A stretch of DNA of 64,000 nucleotides from an uncultured Alistipes sp. (lineage in GTDB: Bacteria > Bacteroidota > Bacteroidia > Bacteroidales > Rikenellaceae): assembly GCA_949286165.1 (NCBI GenBank), contig CASDZK010000005.1, positions 37,721 through 101,720 of the forward strand, read 5' to 3'. How positions within the stretch are numbered: the first letter of the stretch is position 1; each line of letters begins with the position of its first letter. The notes beneath the pieces were generated by a model that worked only from the letters and a program-made list of their open reading frames with translations, was not told the DNA's origin and made no database searches. Positions 52,867 to 61,215 of this stretch are shown here, piece by piece. The translations under genes and the position numbers were made by a program.

Positions 52867-53640
52867 ATGAAAATTCTGGATTTTAAGGGCAGAACGGCGT
52901 TGATTACCGGAGCTGCCGGAGCTATCGGCAAAGCGGTAGCGCAACAACTGATCGAAGACGGCGCTCAGGTCGTGATTACCGATTACAATGCCGAACAGTT
53001 GGCGCGGGTGGCCGGAGAGCTGAACTGCAAATCGATGGCGGCGGACGTTACCGTGGCCGAACAGGTAAAGAAAGTGGTCGATTATACGCTTGAAAACTAT
53101 AAAAAGATCGACATCCTGATCAACGTGGCCGGCATTGTAGGGCAAGGGTTGGTGGAAAACCTGACCGAAGAAGAGTGGGACCGCATGTTCGCCGTGAATT
53201 GCAAAGGGACTTTCCTGTTTACGAAATACGTCGTTCCCCAGATGAAGGAGAACCGTTATGGAAAAATCGTGAACTATTCTTCCAAATCGGGTAAAACCGG
53301 TTCGGCCCTGATGAGTCATTACTGTGCGGCCAAAGGCGCGATCATCGCTTTCACGCAGGCGTTGGCTTACGAGCTGGCGGAATACAATATCAACGTGAAC
53401 TGCGTATGTCCCGGCATTACCGACAATTCGGGCGTATGGGCCAATGTGTCGGCGGGTTATACCGTTAATCTGAAAATGCCGAAGGAAGAAGTCGTTAAGA
53501 AGTTTACGGCGAAAATTCCTTTGAAACGTTTGGCTACCGTGGAAGACGTGGCCGCAGTTACCGCATTTTTGGTTTCTCCCGGTGCGGACTATATGACGGG
53601 ACAGGCGGTCAATGTGACCGGCGGGCGTGAAATGCATTAA
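52867..53640 (+). CDS. SDR-family oxidoreductase (polyol/sugar dehydrogenase-like)
   Basis: The 257-residue protein has the NAD(P) motif TGAAGAIG, the NVAG motif and the catalytic Ser with the Tyr-x3-Lys of SHYCAAKGAI. It resembles sorbitol-6-phosphate 2-dehydrogenase-type SDRs, so a polyol or polyol phosphate is the likely substrate; this is an inference from family feel and context. It is the first enzyme gene after the DeoR regulator and is followed by an unusual hairpin before deoC. Confidence 0.85.
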   Translation: MKILDFKGRTALITGAAGAIGKAVAQQLIEDGAQVVITDYNAEQLARVAGELNCKSMAADVTVAEQVKKVVDYTLENYKKIDILINVAGIVGQGLVENLTEEEWDRMFAVNCKGTFLFTKYVVPQMKENRYGKIVNYSSKSGKTGSALMSHYCAAKGAIIAFTQALAYELAEYNINVNCVCPGITDNSGVWANVSAGYTVNLKMPKEEVVKKFTAKIPLKRLATVEDVAAVTAFLVSPGADYMTGQAVNVTGGREMH

Positions 53641-53673
53641 ACTTATATACTTGAGACTAACTACTACCTAAAC

Positions 53674-53734
53674 AGGAAAGGAAAGAGGACTTCGGAAAAC
53701 CCGAAGAGGTTCCGAAGTCCTCCGGACCTTTCCG
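53674..53734 (+). other. Long intercistronic hairpin between the SDR and deoC genes
   Basis: AGGACTTCGGAA (53686-53697) pairs perfectly with TTCCGAAGTCCT (53710-53721), and GGAAAGG (53675-53681) with CCTTTCC (53727-53733) extends the stem across a small internal loop. No T-run follows, so termination is unlikely. A role in mRNA processing or in protecting one side of the operon transcript is a reasonable inference. Confidence 0.6.
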
Positions 53735-53757
53735 AAAATCGATTAAAAACGAAAATT

Positions 53758-54432
53758 ATGAAATATACCAAACAACAGGTAGCGGCTGTGATCGACCATG
53801 CCGTGCTGAAGCCGGATATGACCGTGGCTCAAATCAAAGAAAATGCCGAATTGTGCAAAAAGTGGGGCGTGGCCAGCATGTGCGTTCGTCCTTGCGATGT
53901 GAAACTGGCGGCGGAGTTGCTGAAAGGATCGCCGGTCAAGGTTTCCTGCGTGCTCAGTTTCCCCCACGGAACTGATACGACGCCCGTGAAAGTTTTTCAG
54001 GCGCAACAGGCTATTGCCGACGGAACGCAGGAGATCGATATGGTCATGAATATCGGAGAGTTCTTGTCCGGCAATTACGATTATGTTCGTAACGACATCA
54101 AGGCCGTGGTGGATACGGCGCATGCGTCCGGCGTATTGGTAAAGGTAATTCAGGAAAGCGGCTATCTTACGCAGGAACAGGTGGCGAAGGCGTGCGAGCT
54201 TTCTTATGAGGCCGGAGCCGATTTCGTAAAGACTTCCACCGGTTTCGGGCCCGGAAGCGCTACGCCCGAAACTATCGCGACGATGGTAAGGACCGTGGGC
54301 GGAAAAATGGGGATCAAACCTTCCGGAGGCGTTCGCAGCTGGCAAACGGCGGTAGGGTATCTCGACCAGGGGGCGACCCGTCTGGGCGTGGGGTCTACGC
54401 AGGCCGTTTTGGATGGTGCCGATAGTGAATAA
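53758..54432 (+). CDS. deoC: Deoxyribose-phosphate aldolase
   Basis: The 224-residue class I aldolase splits 2-deoxyribose-5-phosphate into acetaldehyde and glyceraldehyde-3-phosphate. The Schiff-base Lys is in ADFVKTSTGFGPG, the proton-relay Lys in GIKPSGGVRS, and the Asp in EIDMVMNIGE. Placement among dehydrogenases and a kinase, without nucleoside phosphorylase genes, raises the possibility that it cleaves a different 2-deoxy or related sugar phosphate. A terminator-like hairpin follows. Confidence 0.92.
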   Translation: MKYTKQQVAAVIDHAVLKPDMTVAQIKENAELCKKWGVASMCVRPCDVKLAAELLKGSPVKVSCVLSFPHGTDTTPVKVFQAQQAIADGTQEIDMVMNIGEFLSGNYDYVRNDIKAVVDTAHASGVLVKVIQESGYLTQEQVAKACELSYEAGADFVKTSTGFGPGSATPETIATMVRTVGGKMGIKPSGGVRSWQTAVGYLDQGATRLGVGSTQAVLDGADSE

Positions 54433-54466
54433 TTCATTGGGTGTTAATATTTATTGATGTGTTGGG

Positions 54467-54505
54467 AAGGGGTTGTTTTTGCAAAGGCTGGACAACCCCT
54501 TTATT
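54467..54505 (+). terminator. Terminator-like hairpin after deoC
   Basis: AAGGGGTTGT (54467-54476) pairs with ACAACCCCTT (54492-54501), followed by a weak T-rich tail. It may attenuate transcription into the second half of the operon. Confidence 0.55.
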
Positions 54506-54525
54506 GCCCGCATGGAAAAGAAGCT

Positions 54526-54626
54526 GTCCGACAAGTCCTCATCTGCTGCGTTACTGTTTTTCAAAGCCTTGCATTAATGATGAAAAACTTGCCGGTAAAG
54601 TATGAAGGGGGGGGGACTTGTTGGAC
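54526..54626. repeat. Nested inverted repeat in the deoC-dehydrogenase gap
   Basis: GTCCGACAAGTCC (54526-54538) and GGACTTGTTGGAC (54614-54626) are complementary with one G-T pair. Inside them GTTTTTCA (54556-54563) and TGAAAAAC (54581-54588) also pair. A run of nine G lies beside the right arm. The roughly 100-bp structure has no coding frame and could be a MITE-like remnant or an RNA hairpin. Confidence 0.45.
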
Positions 54627-54648
54627 ACCCTCAAATTAAGAAAATGGA

Positions 54649-55692
54649 ATGAAGATGAAAGCAGTATTGTTTTATGCTCCGGGAGACATTCGGGTTGAAG
54701 AGGTCGATGTTCCGAAGTGCGGAGACAACGAAATATTGGTCAGGGTGGATGCCTGCGCCGTTTGCGGTTCCGACCTGAAGGCCGCGGCGGTGGGGAATCC
54801 GCGGATCAAACCGCCGAAAGTCATGGGACACGAGTTTACCGGATTGATTGTGGAAACCGGACGGAATACGACCGGATATGCCGAAGGCGACCGGGTAGTC
54901 ATGGCTACCAGCATCAGTTGCGGAACCTGTTATTATTGCCGCAGGGGATGGAAGAATCTGTGCCGCGATTTGGCCCCGATGGGATATTCTTACGACGGCG
55001 GAATGGCCGAATACGTGTTGATTCCCGAACGGGCTATCGCCAACGGACATTTGGTCAAGGTCCCGGCCGGGGTAAGGCCGGAGACGGCGGCTTTGGCCGA
55101 ACCGGTCAGTTGCGCCGTCAATTCCATCGAGAATTGCCGGATAGAAAAAGGGGATACCGTAGTGGTAATCGGGGCCGGTCCCATGGGAATCTTGAATGCC
55201 TGCGTGGCGCGGGCGTACGGGGCCGGTAAGATTATTTTCGCCGAATTGAACGAGGACCGGTTGCGGCAATGCGAGGCCTTCGGATTCGACCGTCTGGTCA
55301 ATTCGGGGAAAGAGAATTTGAAGGAGATCGTTATGCAGATGACCGACGGTTACGGCGCCGATGTCGTCATAGTGGCCGCTCCGGCCGCCGCTCCGCAGGA
55401 ACAGGCGCTCGATCTGGTGCGTAAACGGGGGACGGTCATGTTGTTCGCCTCTTTGCCCGTCGGTCGCAGCATGCTCAATATCGACAGCCGGCTGATTCAT
55501 TATAAGGAACTGCGGGTCATCGGCAGCAGCGATTCCACGCCCGAACACGTTAAAAAAGCCGTGGAGATTCTTTCCGGAAAAGATTTTCCCGCCGATCGCA
55601 TCGTCACGCATGTCTTGCCGCTGGACGGTATCGAAGAGGCTTTTGCGCTCATGCGCAGCGGCGAATCGTTGCGCGTTGTTTTGAAACCTTAA
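54649..55692 (+). CDS. Zinc-dependent alcohol dehydrogenase (sorbitol/threonine dehydrogenase-like)
   Basis: The 347-residue medium-chain dehydrogenase has the catalytic zinc Cys in CAVCGSDLKAA and the GHEFTGLI block. The structural zinc set is CGTCYYCRRGWKNLC, and the Rossmann motif is VIGAGPMGILNA. It oxidises a secondary alcohol of a polyol or sugar with NAD(P). ATG codons at 54649 and 54655 are both possible. It is 12 bp upstream of the second SDR gene. The substrate is unknown. Confidence 0.9.
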   Translation: MKMKAVLFYAPGDIRVEEVDVPKCGDNEILVRVDACAVCGSDLKAAAVGNPRIKPPKVMGHEFTGLIVETGRNTTGYAEGDRVVMATSISCGTCYYCRRGWKNLCRDLAPMGYSYDGGMAEYVLIPERAIANGHLVKVPAGVRPETAALAEPVSCAVNSIENCRIEKGDTVVVIGAGPMGILNACVARAYGAGKIIFAELNEDRLRQCEAFGFDRLVNSGKENLKEIVMQMTDGYGADVVIVAAPAAAPQEQALDLVRKRGTVMLFASLPVGRSMLNIDSRLIHYKELRVIGSSDSTPEHVKKAVEILSGKDFPADRIVTHVLPLDGIEEAFALMRSGESLRVVLKP

Positions 55693-55704
55693 TGTTTGTA
55701 TCGT

Positions 55705-56466
55705 ATGAATCTGGAATTACAGGGAAAAATCGTTTTGGTTACGGGCGGCAGCCGGGGAATCGGCAGTGCCGTCTGCGAGGAGTTTGCTAAAGAAGGCGCT
55801 CATATCGCTGTCAATTATATGTCGAGCGCCGTTTCTGCCGAACGACTGGCGGAACGGTTGGCGAAAGAGTACGGCGTGCGGACGTTGGCCGTACAGGCCG
55901 ACATGGGGTGCGAGGATTCCGTAAGGGCCATGATCGCCCGGGTGGAATCGGAGCTGGGGCCGATCGACGTGCTGGTCAATAATGCGGCCATGTGTCCTTC
56001 CGGCCCTTTGGCTTCTTATACCCGTGAGGTTTGGGAACGCACGTTTGCGATCAATGTTACCGGAACCTTTATCGCTTCGCAGTGCGTCGTGGCGAAAATG
56101 AGGGAGACCGGAAGGCGGGGCGCTATCGTCAATATCGCCTCTCAGGCGGCTTTCCGGGGATCTACTACGGGACATTTGCCTTACGACAGCAGCAAGGGGG
56201 CCGTGGTGTCGTTTACTATCGGGTTGGCCCGGGAACTGGCTCCCGAGGGTATCCGCGTCAATGCGGTGGCTCCGGGACTGGTCATGACCGAAATGGTGGC
56301 CAAGAACTGGGAACAGCGTAAAGAACGTTATTTGCAGACCATTCCGTTGTATCGTATCGCTCAACCGGAAGAGATCGCTTCGGTCGTCGTTTTTCTGTCC
56401 AGTGCGAAGGCGGGCTACATAACCGGTTCCACTTTGGACGTCACGGGAGGCATGATGATGCGTTAA
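55705..56466 (+). CDS. SDR-family oxidoreductase (3-oxoacyl-ACP reductase-like)
   Basis: The 253-residue enzyme has TGGSRGIG for cofactor binding, NNAA, the catalytic Ser in NIASQAAF and Tyr-x3-Lys in LPYDSSKGAV. The FabG-like sequence is common among sugar and polyol dehydrogenases, and its operon location argues for that over fatty acid synthesis. I start at the ATG at 55705 rather than the TTG at 55696. The MFS permease gene follows after 26 bp. Confidence 0.87.
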   Translation: MNLELQGKIVLVTGGSRGIGSAVCEEFAKEGAHIAVNYMSSAVSAERLAERLAKEYGVRTLAVQADMGCEDSVRAMIARVESELGPIDVLVNNAAMCPSGPLASYTREVWERTFAINVTGTFIASQCVVAKMRETGRRGAIVNIASQAAFRGSTTGHLPYDSSKGAVVSFTIGLARELAPEGIRVNAVAPGLVMTEMVAKNWEQRKERYLQTIPLYRIAQPEEIASVVVFLSSAKAGYITGSTLDVTGGMMMR

Positions 56467-56492
56467 TCGGAAAACCTAAAACAAACTGACCT

Positions 56493-57716
56493 ATGAAACA
56501 CGAAACGAAAGTGAATATCCGGTTGCGGACGATGATGTTTATGCAATATCTGTTTTTCGCCGTATGGTGGGTGCCTTTGGCGGCTTATCTCGTCAATATG
56601 GGAATAACCGGTTTCGAAAAGACTTTGATTCTCAGTTCCATGGCTATCGGTTCCATGGCTTCTCCCGTTTTGGGGGCCTTGGCCGACCGCTATTTCGCCG
56701 CCCAAAAGGTGCTGGCGGTTTCCAATCTGATTACGGCCGTATTGCTGCTGGTAAGCAGCGCGGTTGTTTCTCCTACGCTGCTGTTCGTCCTGATTTTGCT
56801 GGCAATGCTCTGTTACATGCCTACCTGGAGCTTGGTCAGTTCGATCGCCATGCGGCATACTTCCGCCGAAGAGTTTCCGCGGATGCGCATGTTCGGTTCG
56901 TTAGGATGGGTGGCTTCCGGTCTGTTCAGTCTGGCCGCGGTGCATCTGTTCGGAGCGGATACGTTCGACGGCGGCAATTTGCCGTTGATTTGCGGCGGAG
57001 CGACTGCCTTGCTTGCCGCTTTGTTTAACCTTACTCTGCCGAACACCCCTGCCGACCGTTCTGCCGGGGGAGTATCCGTAAGGGCCTTGCTGGGATTCGA
57101 TGCTTTCGCGTTGCTGAAAGACCGTAATTTCATGGTTTTCATGTCAGTCTCGTTTCTGGCCATCATTCCGTTCGCCATGTATTTTACCTTCGGTTCCGAA
57201 TTTTTGCAGACTCAGCAGTTCCGGTACATTACCCTGACGATGAATTGGGGGCAGGTGGCCGAAATGCTGTTTCTGTTTTTGGCCACTTCCATTATCCGTA
57301 AAATCGGGGTCAAACATGCCATGTCGTGGGGCTTGTTGGCCCTGGTGGTCCGATATGCGGCTTTTTATGCAGGCGTCGATTTCGGATGGCCTTCGCTTTT
57401 CATTGTCGCTATTTTGGTCCACGGCCTGATTTTCGGTCTGTTTTTCGTCGGCGGACAGGTATATACCGATAATGTGGCTCCGCAACACCTCAAGGCGCAG
57501 GCGCAAGGGTTGCTTTCGTTTGTTGTATGGGGCGTGGGGCTGTTGATCGGAAATTTCGTTTGCGGTTCTTTGATAAAATCCTGTTCCGTGTCGGAAAACG
57601 GTGCGGCCGTTTGCGATTGGGGCACGGTCTTTCTGATTACTACGGCCATGTCCGTAGCCGTTATGTTGTTGTTCCTGTTTTGTTTCAGAACGGAAAAAAA
57701 AGTTAGGAGGGCATGA
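56493..57716 (+). CDS. MFS permease, nucleoside:H+ symporter (NupG-like) family
   Basis: A 407-residue membrane protein with 12 predicted helices. The segment MQYLFFAVWWVPLAAYLVNM, the cytoplasmic LGALADRYFAAQK loop and RMFGSLGWVASG are typical of the NupG/XapB branch. In Bacteroidota this branch also appears in sugar-utilisation operons, so the cargo may be a nucleoside or a related polyol or sugar. It sits with its stop overlapping the kinase start, suggesting import and phosphorylation are coupled. Confidence 0.85.
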   Translation: MKHETKVNIRLRTMMFMQYLFFAVWWVPLAAYLVNMGITGFEKTLILSSMAIGSMASPVLGALADRYFAAQKVLAVSNLITAVLLLVSSAVVSPTLLFVLILLAMLCYMPTWSLVSSIAMRHTSAEEFPRMRMFGSLGWVASGLFSLAAVHLFGADTFDGGNLPLICGGATALLAALFNLTLPNTPADRSAGGVSVRALLGFDAFALLKDRNFMVFMSVSFLAIIPFAMYFTFGSEFLQTQQFRYITLTMNWGQVAEMLFLFLATSIIRKIGVKHAMSWGLLALVVRYAAFYAGVDFGWPSLFIVAILVHGLIFGLFFVGGQVYTDNVAPQHLKAQAQGLLSFVVWGVGLLIGNFVCGSLIKSCSVSENGAAVCDWGTVFLITTAMSVAVMLLFLFCFRTEKKVRRA

Positions 57717-59209
57717 TGGGACGCTACTATTTGGGTATCGATAACGGAGGAACCGTTTCCAAAGCCGCGTTGTTCGATGAACGGGGAAACGAACTGGCTA
57801 CGGCTTGGCGTTATGTAGAGGTGCTTACCCCGAAAGACGGCTGGAGCGAACGGGACGCTACGGAAATGTGGCTGCAAACGGCCGCTTCCGTACGGGAAGT
57901 CATTGCTTCCGCCGGTATCGACAGCGCGGATATCGCTTGTGTGGCCTGTACGGGTCACGGTAACGGTCTCTATTTGATCGACGCCGAAGGAAAACCGGTA
58001 CGGAATGCCATCAATTCGAGCGACGAAAGGGCAGCGGCTTATATCCGGAAATGGCAGGAAGAAGGGGTTTATGAAAAGGTGTTGCCCTTGACGGCCCAAA
58101 GTCTTTGGGCGGCCCAGCCGAATGCCTTGTTGTCGTGGCTGCGCGATCACGAGCCGTATAATTTCGAACAGATTTCGGCCGTGTTGATGGCAAAAGATTT
58201 TATTCGTTTCAAACTGACGGGCGAAATAGCGGCGGAAATAACCGATATGTCGGCGACCAGTCTGATGAATGTACCCGAAAGCCGTTACGACGATCGTGTT
58301 TTGGCGCTGTTCGGTCTCGACGCGATAAAGGAAATGTTGCCTCCTTTGACGGAATCCACCGCCCTTTGTGGCCGGGTAACGGAGGAGGCGGCCGGTTTGA
58401 CGGGGTTGAAGGCCGGGACGAAGGTGGCGGCGGGCATGTTCGATATCGACGCCTGCGCGCTTTCTTCCGGAATCATCGATTCGCAGCAACTGTCCATCGT
58501 CGCCGGAACGTGGGGCAACAACCAGTACATTTCGCAGGAACCTTTGATCGACAAGGAGCTGTTCATGACCAGCCGTTACAGCATTCCCGGCTGGTATATC
58601 ATGCTGGAAGGCAGCCCTACTTCTACCGGCAACATGCAATGGGTAACCCATAATATGTTCCGGAAAGAACGGGATGAAATGGGCGGGGCTTTCTTCGACT
58701 GGGTGGCCAGTGAAGTGGCTTCCGTCGATCCGGCCGATTCTTCCTTGATTTTTCTGCCGTTCGTTTACGGAAGCAATTGCGGAAATGTGCAGGCCGGCTT
58801 TTACGGCATTTCGGCGAAACATACGTCCGCCCATTTATTGACGGCTTTGTTCGAAGGAGTGGTTTTCGCCCATTATCAACATTTCAACCGTCTGTTGCGG
58901 TTCCGCGACAAGCCCGAGACCATTCGGTTTACGGGCGGAGCGGCCCGCAGCGATGTCTGGTGTCAGTTGTTCGCCGATTGCATGGGAATTCCCGTGGAAG
59001 TGCCGAAAGGAACGGAACTCGGAGCGTTCGGGGCGGCTTTGGCGGCTATGGTGGCCGACGGCCGTTATGCTTCGTTGCCCGAAGCGGTGCGCGACGTGAC
59101 TTCCATCCGTCGCCGGTACGAGCCTAATCCCCTCCGGCATGAAATATACAGGGAAAAATATGACCGTTACCAAAAATTAATATCTTTGTTACGACAATTT
59201 AACGCTTAA
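57716..59209 (+). CDS. FGGY-family carbohydrate kinase
   Basis: The 497-residue kinase has the ATPase-fold phosphate loop YYLGIDNGGTVSKAALFDE and the ACTGHGNGLYLID segment of the FGGY N-domain. The C-domain contains FTGGAARSDVWCQLFADCMG. The overall pattern is closest to L-xylulose and erythritol-type kinases, so a keto-pentose or tetritol is a likely substrate. An unusually good Shine-Dalgarno sequence, AGGAGG at 57705-57710, precedes the tandem ATGs at 57713 and 57716; spacing favours the second. It would make the sugar phosphate sensed by the DeoR regulator. Confidence 0.88.
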   Translation: MGRYYLGIDNGGTVSKAALFDERGNELATAWRYVEVLTPKDGWSERDATEMWLQTAASVREVIASAGIDSADIACVACTGHGNGLYLIDAEGKPVRNAINSSDERAAAYIRKWQEEGVYEKVLPLTAQSLWAAQPNALLSWLRDHEPYNFEQISAVLMAKDFIRFKLTGEIAAEITDMSATSLMNVPESRYDDRVLALFGLDAIKEMLPPLTESTALCGRVTEEAAGLTGLKAGTKVAAGMFDIDACALSSGIIDSQQLSIVAGTWGNNQYISQEPLIDKELFMTSRYSIPGWYIMLEGSPTSTGNMQWVTHNMFRKERDEMGGAFFDWVASEVASVDPADSSLIFLPFVYGSNCGNVQAGFYGISAKHTSAHLLTALFEGVVFAHYQHFNRLLRFRDKPETIRFTGGAARSDVWCQLFADCMGIPVEVPKGTELGAFGAALAAMVADGRYASLPEAVRDVTSIRRRYEPNPLRHEIYREKYDRYQKLISLLRQFNA

Positions 59210-59221
59210 TACAAAACGCCT

Positions 59222-60277
59222 ATGAAAACGATCTTTTCTATGTTCGCCGCAGCGGCATTCGGATGTTTGTGCTCTTGCGCGGAAACCCCGCAAAACGAGC
59301 TGAAAACCCCGCAACTGCTGGGCGGCAAATTGTTGGATGCTCAGTACGCCAGTCCCGACGGGATGACTATCGGCCCCGACGGTTATATCTATCTCTCCAT
59401 GAACCAGAGCGGGGCGGGATGGAAACACCCGGCCAAAATTATGCGCATTTCTCCGAACGACGAATTGGAAGAGTTTTTCGAGTTGCCTGTCAATACGTAC
59501 AGCGGCAAGTGTAGTCCGCTGGGTATCGTTTTCGCTGCCGACGGCAATATGTATGTGTCCGATAACCAGTCGTTTTGTCATAATGTTCCCAACAGTGCGG
59601 GCGTTATGCGCGTGGTCATCGAGAACGGAAAACCCGTTCGTGGCGAATGGGTGGTCAGCGGATTCAATATGTCGAACGGAATTACGCAATGGGGAAACTG
59701 CATTTATGTCGCTGAAAGCAATTTGGGAACTACCGACAAGCATACGAGCGGTGTTTACCGGTTCACACTGGACGAGTTGACCAGCGGCGATACGCTGAAG
59801 GTAACCGGTCCGGGCGATCCGCATCTCATCCTGTCGTTCGAAACGCGCAATCCCGATCATAAGGTGGGGGCGAACGGTTTGGCCTTCGACTCCAAAGGCG
59901 TGCTTTATGTCAATAATTTCGGCGATGCCGAAGTGTTGAAGTTCGTCTTGAACGAGCAGGGACAAGTGGTTTCACAGGAAGTGTTGTGCAAAGCCGAGGG
60001 CATGTTGAGTCTGGACGGCATGCAGATCGATGAGGACGACAATATCTGGACGACCGATTACCGGAACAACGCCGTGGCCATGATCGATACCCGGACGGGG
60101 GAAACGACCATTATCGCGCAAAACGAAGTGCCGGTTACCGGGGAAAACGGCGAACTCGACGCTCCTTCGGAATGCATTCGCCGCAGCGATAAGGTGTATG
60201 TGTCCAATATCGACACCCAATATGAGAGACAAACTCCCGATTCGGCTCAGGCTGTTTCTGTTATTCAATTAAAATAA
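59222..60277 (+). CDS. SMP-30/gluconolactonase-like beta-propeller lipoprotein
   Basis: The 351-residue protein has a short signal with a Cys-rich lipobox near residues 14-20 (FGCLCSCAE). Repeated blades such as SPDGMTIGPDGYIYLSMN and GLAFDSKGVLYVNNFGDAE mark an SMP-30 or NHL-type propeller. Members bind a divalent metal and hydrolyse sugar lactones. Periplasmic lactone hydrolysis would fit with the oxidoreductases in the operon, but this is inferred. It begins 12 bp after the kinase gene. Confidence 0.75.
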   Translation: MKTIFSMFAAAAFGCLCSCAETPQNELKTPQLLGGKLLDAQYASPDGMTIGPDGYIYLSMNQSGAGWKHPAKIMRISPNDELEEFFELPVNTYSGKCSPLGIVFAADGNMYVSDNQSFCHNVPNSAGVMRVVIENGKPVRGEWVVSGFNMSNGITQWGNCIYVAESNLGTTDKHTSGVYRFTLDELTSGDTLKVTGPGDPHLILSFETRNPDHKVGANGLAFDSKGVLYVNNFGDAEVLKFVLNEQGQVVSQEVLCKAEGMLSLDGMQIDEDDNIWTTDYRNNAVAMIDTRTGETTIIAQNEVPVTGENGELDAPSECIRRSDKVYVSNIDTQYERQTPDSAQAVSVIQLK

Positions 60278-60290
60278 ATTTATACGGATT

Positions 60291-61004
60291 ATGAAAAAAG
60301 TTTATGTGTACGCCGCGGCTCTGTTTTTGACCGCTTGCGGCTTTAAGGCGAACGAACCCGTTGAAACGGCAACGACGGTGGATACCGTGACGGTGGCGGA
60401 AACGAAACCTTCTTTGGCATTCAATAACGCCGATTTTTACGATGCCGACGGCAAATTCAACCAGGACAAGGCCAGGGACGCCGTTATTACGTTGATGAAA
60501 TATTACGGCTATCCCATTCAGGAGGATACTAAATCCAAGATATGGGTAAGCGATTACGGTACGGGGCGTTATACCGAAGTGGGATTGGCTTGTATCGGTA
60601 TCGTGAACAATCCCGAAGACGGCTACATGTTGCAGGACCTTTTCCTGTTGCCGGGACAGATGTTGCCCGAACACTGGCATTTGAAGCCCGAAAAATATCC
60701 TGCCAAGATGGAAGGGTGGTACGTGCGTTACGGTAAAAGCTATATTGTCGGCGAGGGAGAAGATAACCAGGCGCAGTTCCCCGATATCAAAATTCCCGCA
60801 TGCCACAATAACGGTACGGTAACCGTGCATCACGTCATTCCTGCCGAAGCGGGCGGTTTCGTTCCCTTGTCCCGGATGTACAGCCACCATTGGCAGTTTG
60901 CCGGTCCGGAAGGCGCGATCATGACCGAAGTGGCCAACGGTCATTCCGATAAGGATGTCCGCCATCTCGATCCGGTAGCCAACAAAACGTTTTTAGGCCA
61001 ATAA
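60291..61004 (+). CDS. Cupin-fold lipoprotein, sugar-isomerase-like
   Basis: The 237-residue protein starts MKKVYVYAAALFLTACGF, a lipoprotein signal with Cys16, followed by a Thr/Val-rich linker. The cupin core (about 110-225) holds candidate metal ligands in MLPEHWHLKPEKYPAKMEGW, the HHVIPAEAGG strand and YSHHWQFAGPEGAIM. The His-x-His plus the later Glu and His resemble D-lyxose ketol-isomerase-type cupins, which is a weak match by eye. A periplasmic isomerase or sugar-binding role is inferred. It ends the nine-gene operon. Confidence 0.6.
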   Translation: MKKVYVYAAALFLTACGFKANEPVETATTVDTVTVAETKPSLAFNNADFYDADGKFNQDKARDAVITLMKYYGYPIQEDTKSKIWVSDYGTGRYTEVGLACIGIVNNPEDGYMLQDLFLLPGQMLPEHWHLKPEKYPAKMEGWYVRYGKSYIVGEGEDNQAQFPDIKIPACHNNGTVTVHHVIPAEAGGFVPLSRMYSHHWQFAGPEGAIMTEVANGHSDKDVRHLDPVANKTFLGQ

Positions 61005-61055
61005 AGCAGACAAAGGTTCCGGGCGGTACGCGCTCTGTTCCGGAATACTAACGCG

Positions 61056-61089
61056 GGGCTGTCCGTTTATGATTTCGGACAGCCCTTTT
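61056..61089 (+). terminator. Terminator of the catabolic operon
   Basis: GGGCTGTCCG (61056-61065) pairs with CGGACAGCCC (61076-61085), followed by TTTT. It lies 52 bp past the cupin gene stop. Confidence 0.75.
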
Positions 61090-61215
61090 CGTGTTTTTCG
61101 AAAAACGGTTCGTAAATATGCAAGGTCTTGCTGTTCCGATAAGAACGGATATGATTGAATTTTGAGAAAGCGGTATAAGTATTGGGGGCAAGCCGTTCGG
61201 AGAGGGAACGGACGG

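Noticed and set aside
54454..54639. A 61-codon frame in the deoC-dehydrogenase gap
   Set aside because: It overlaps a terminator hairpin and a nested inverted repeat and has no protein-like features.
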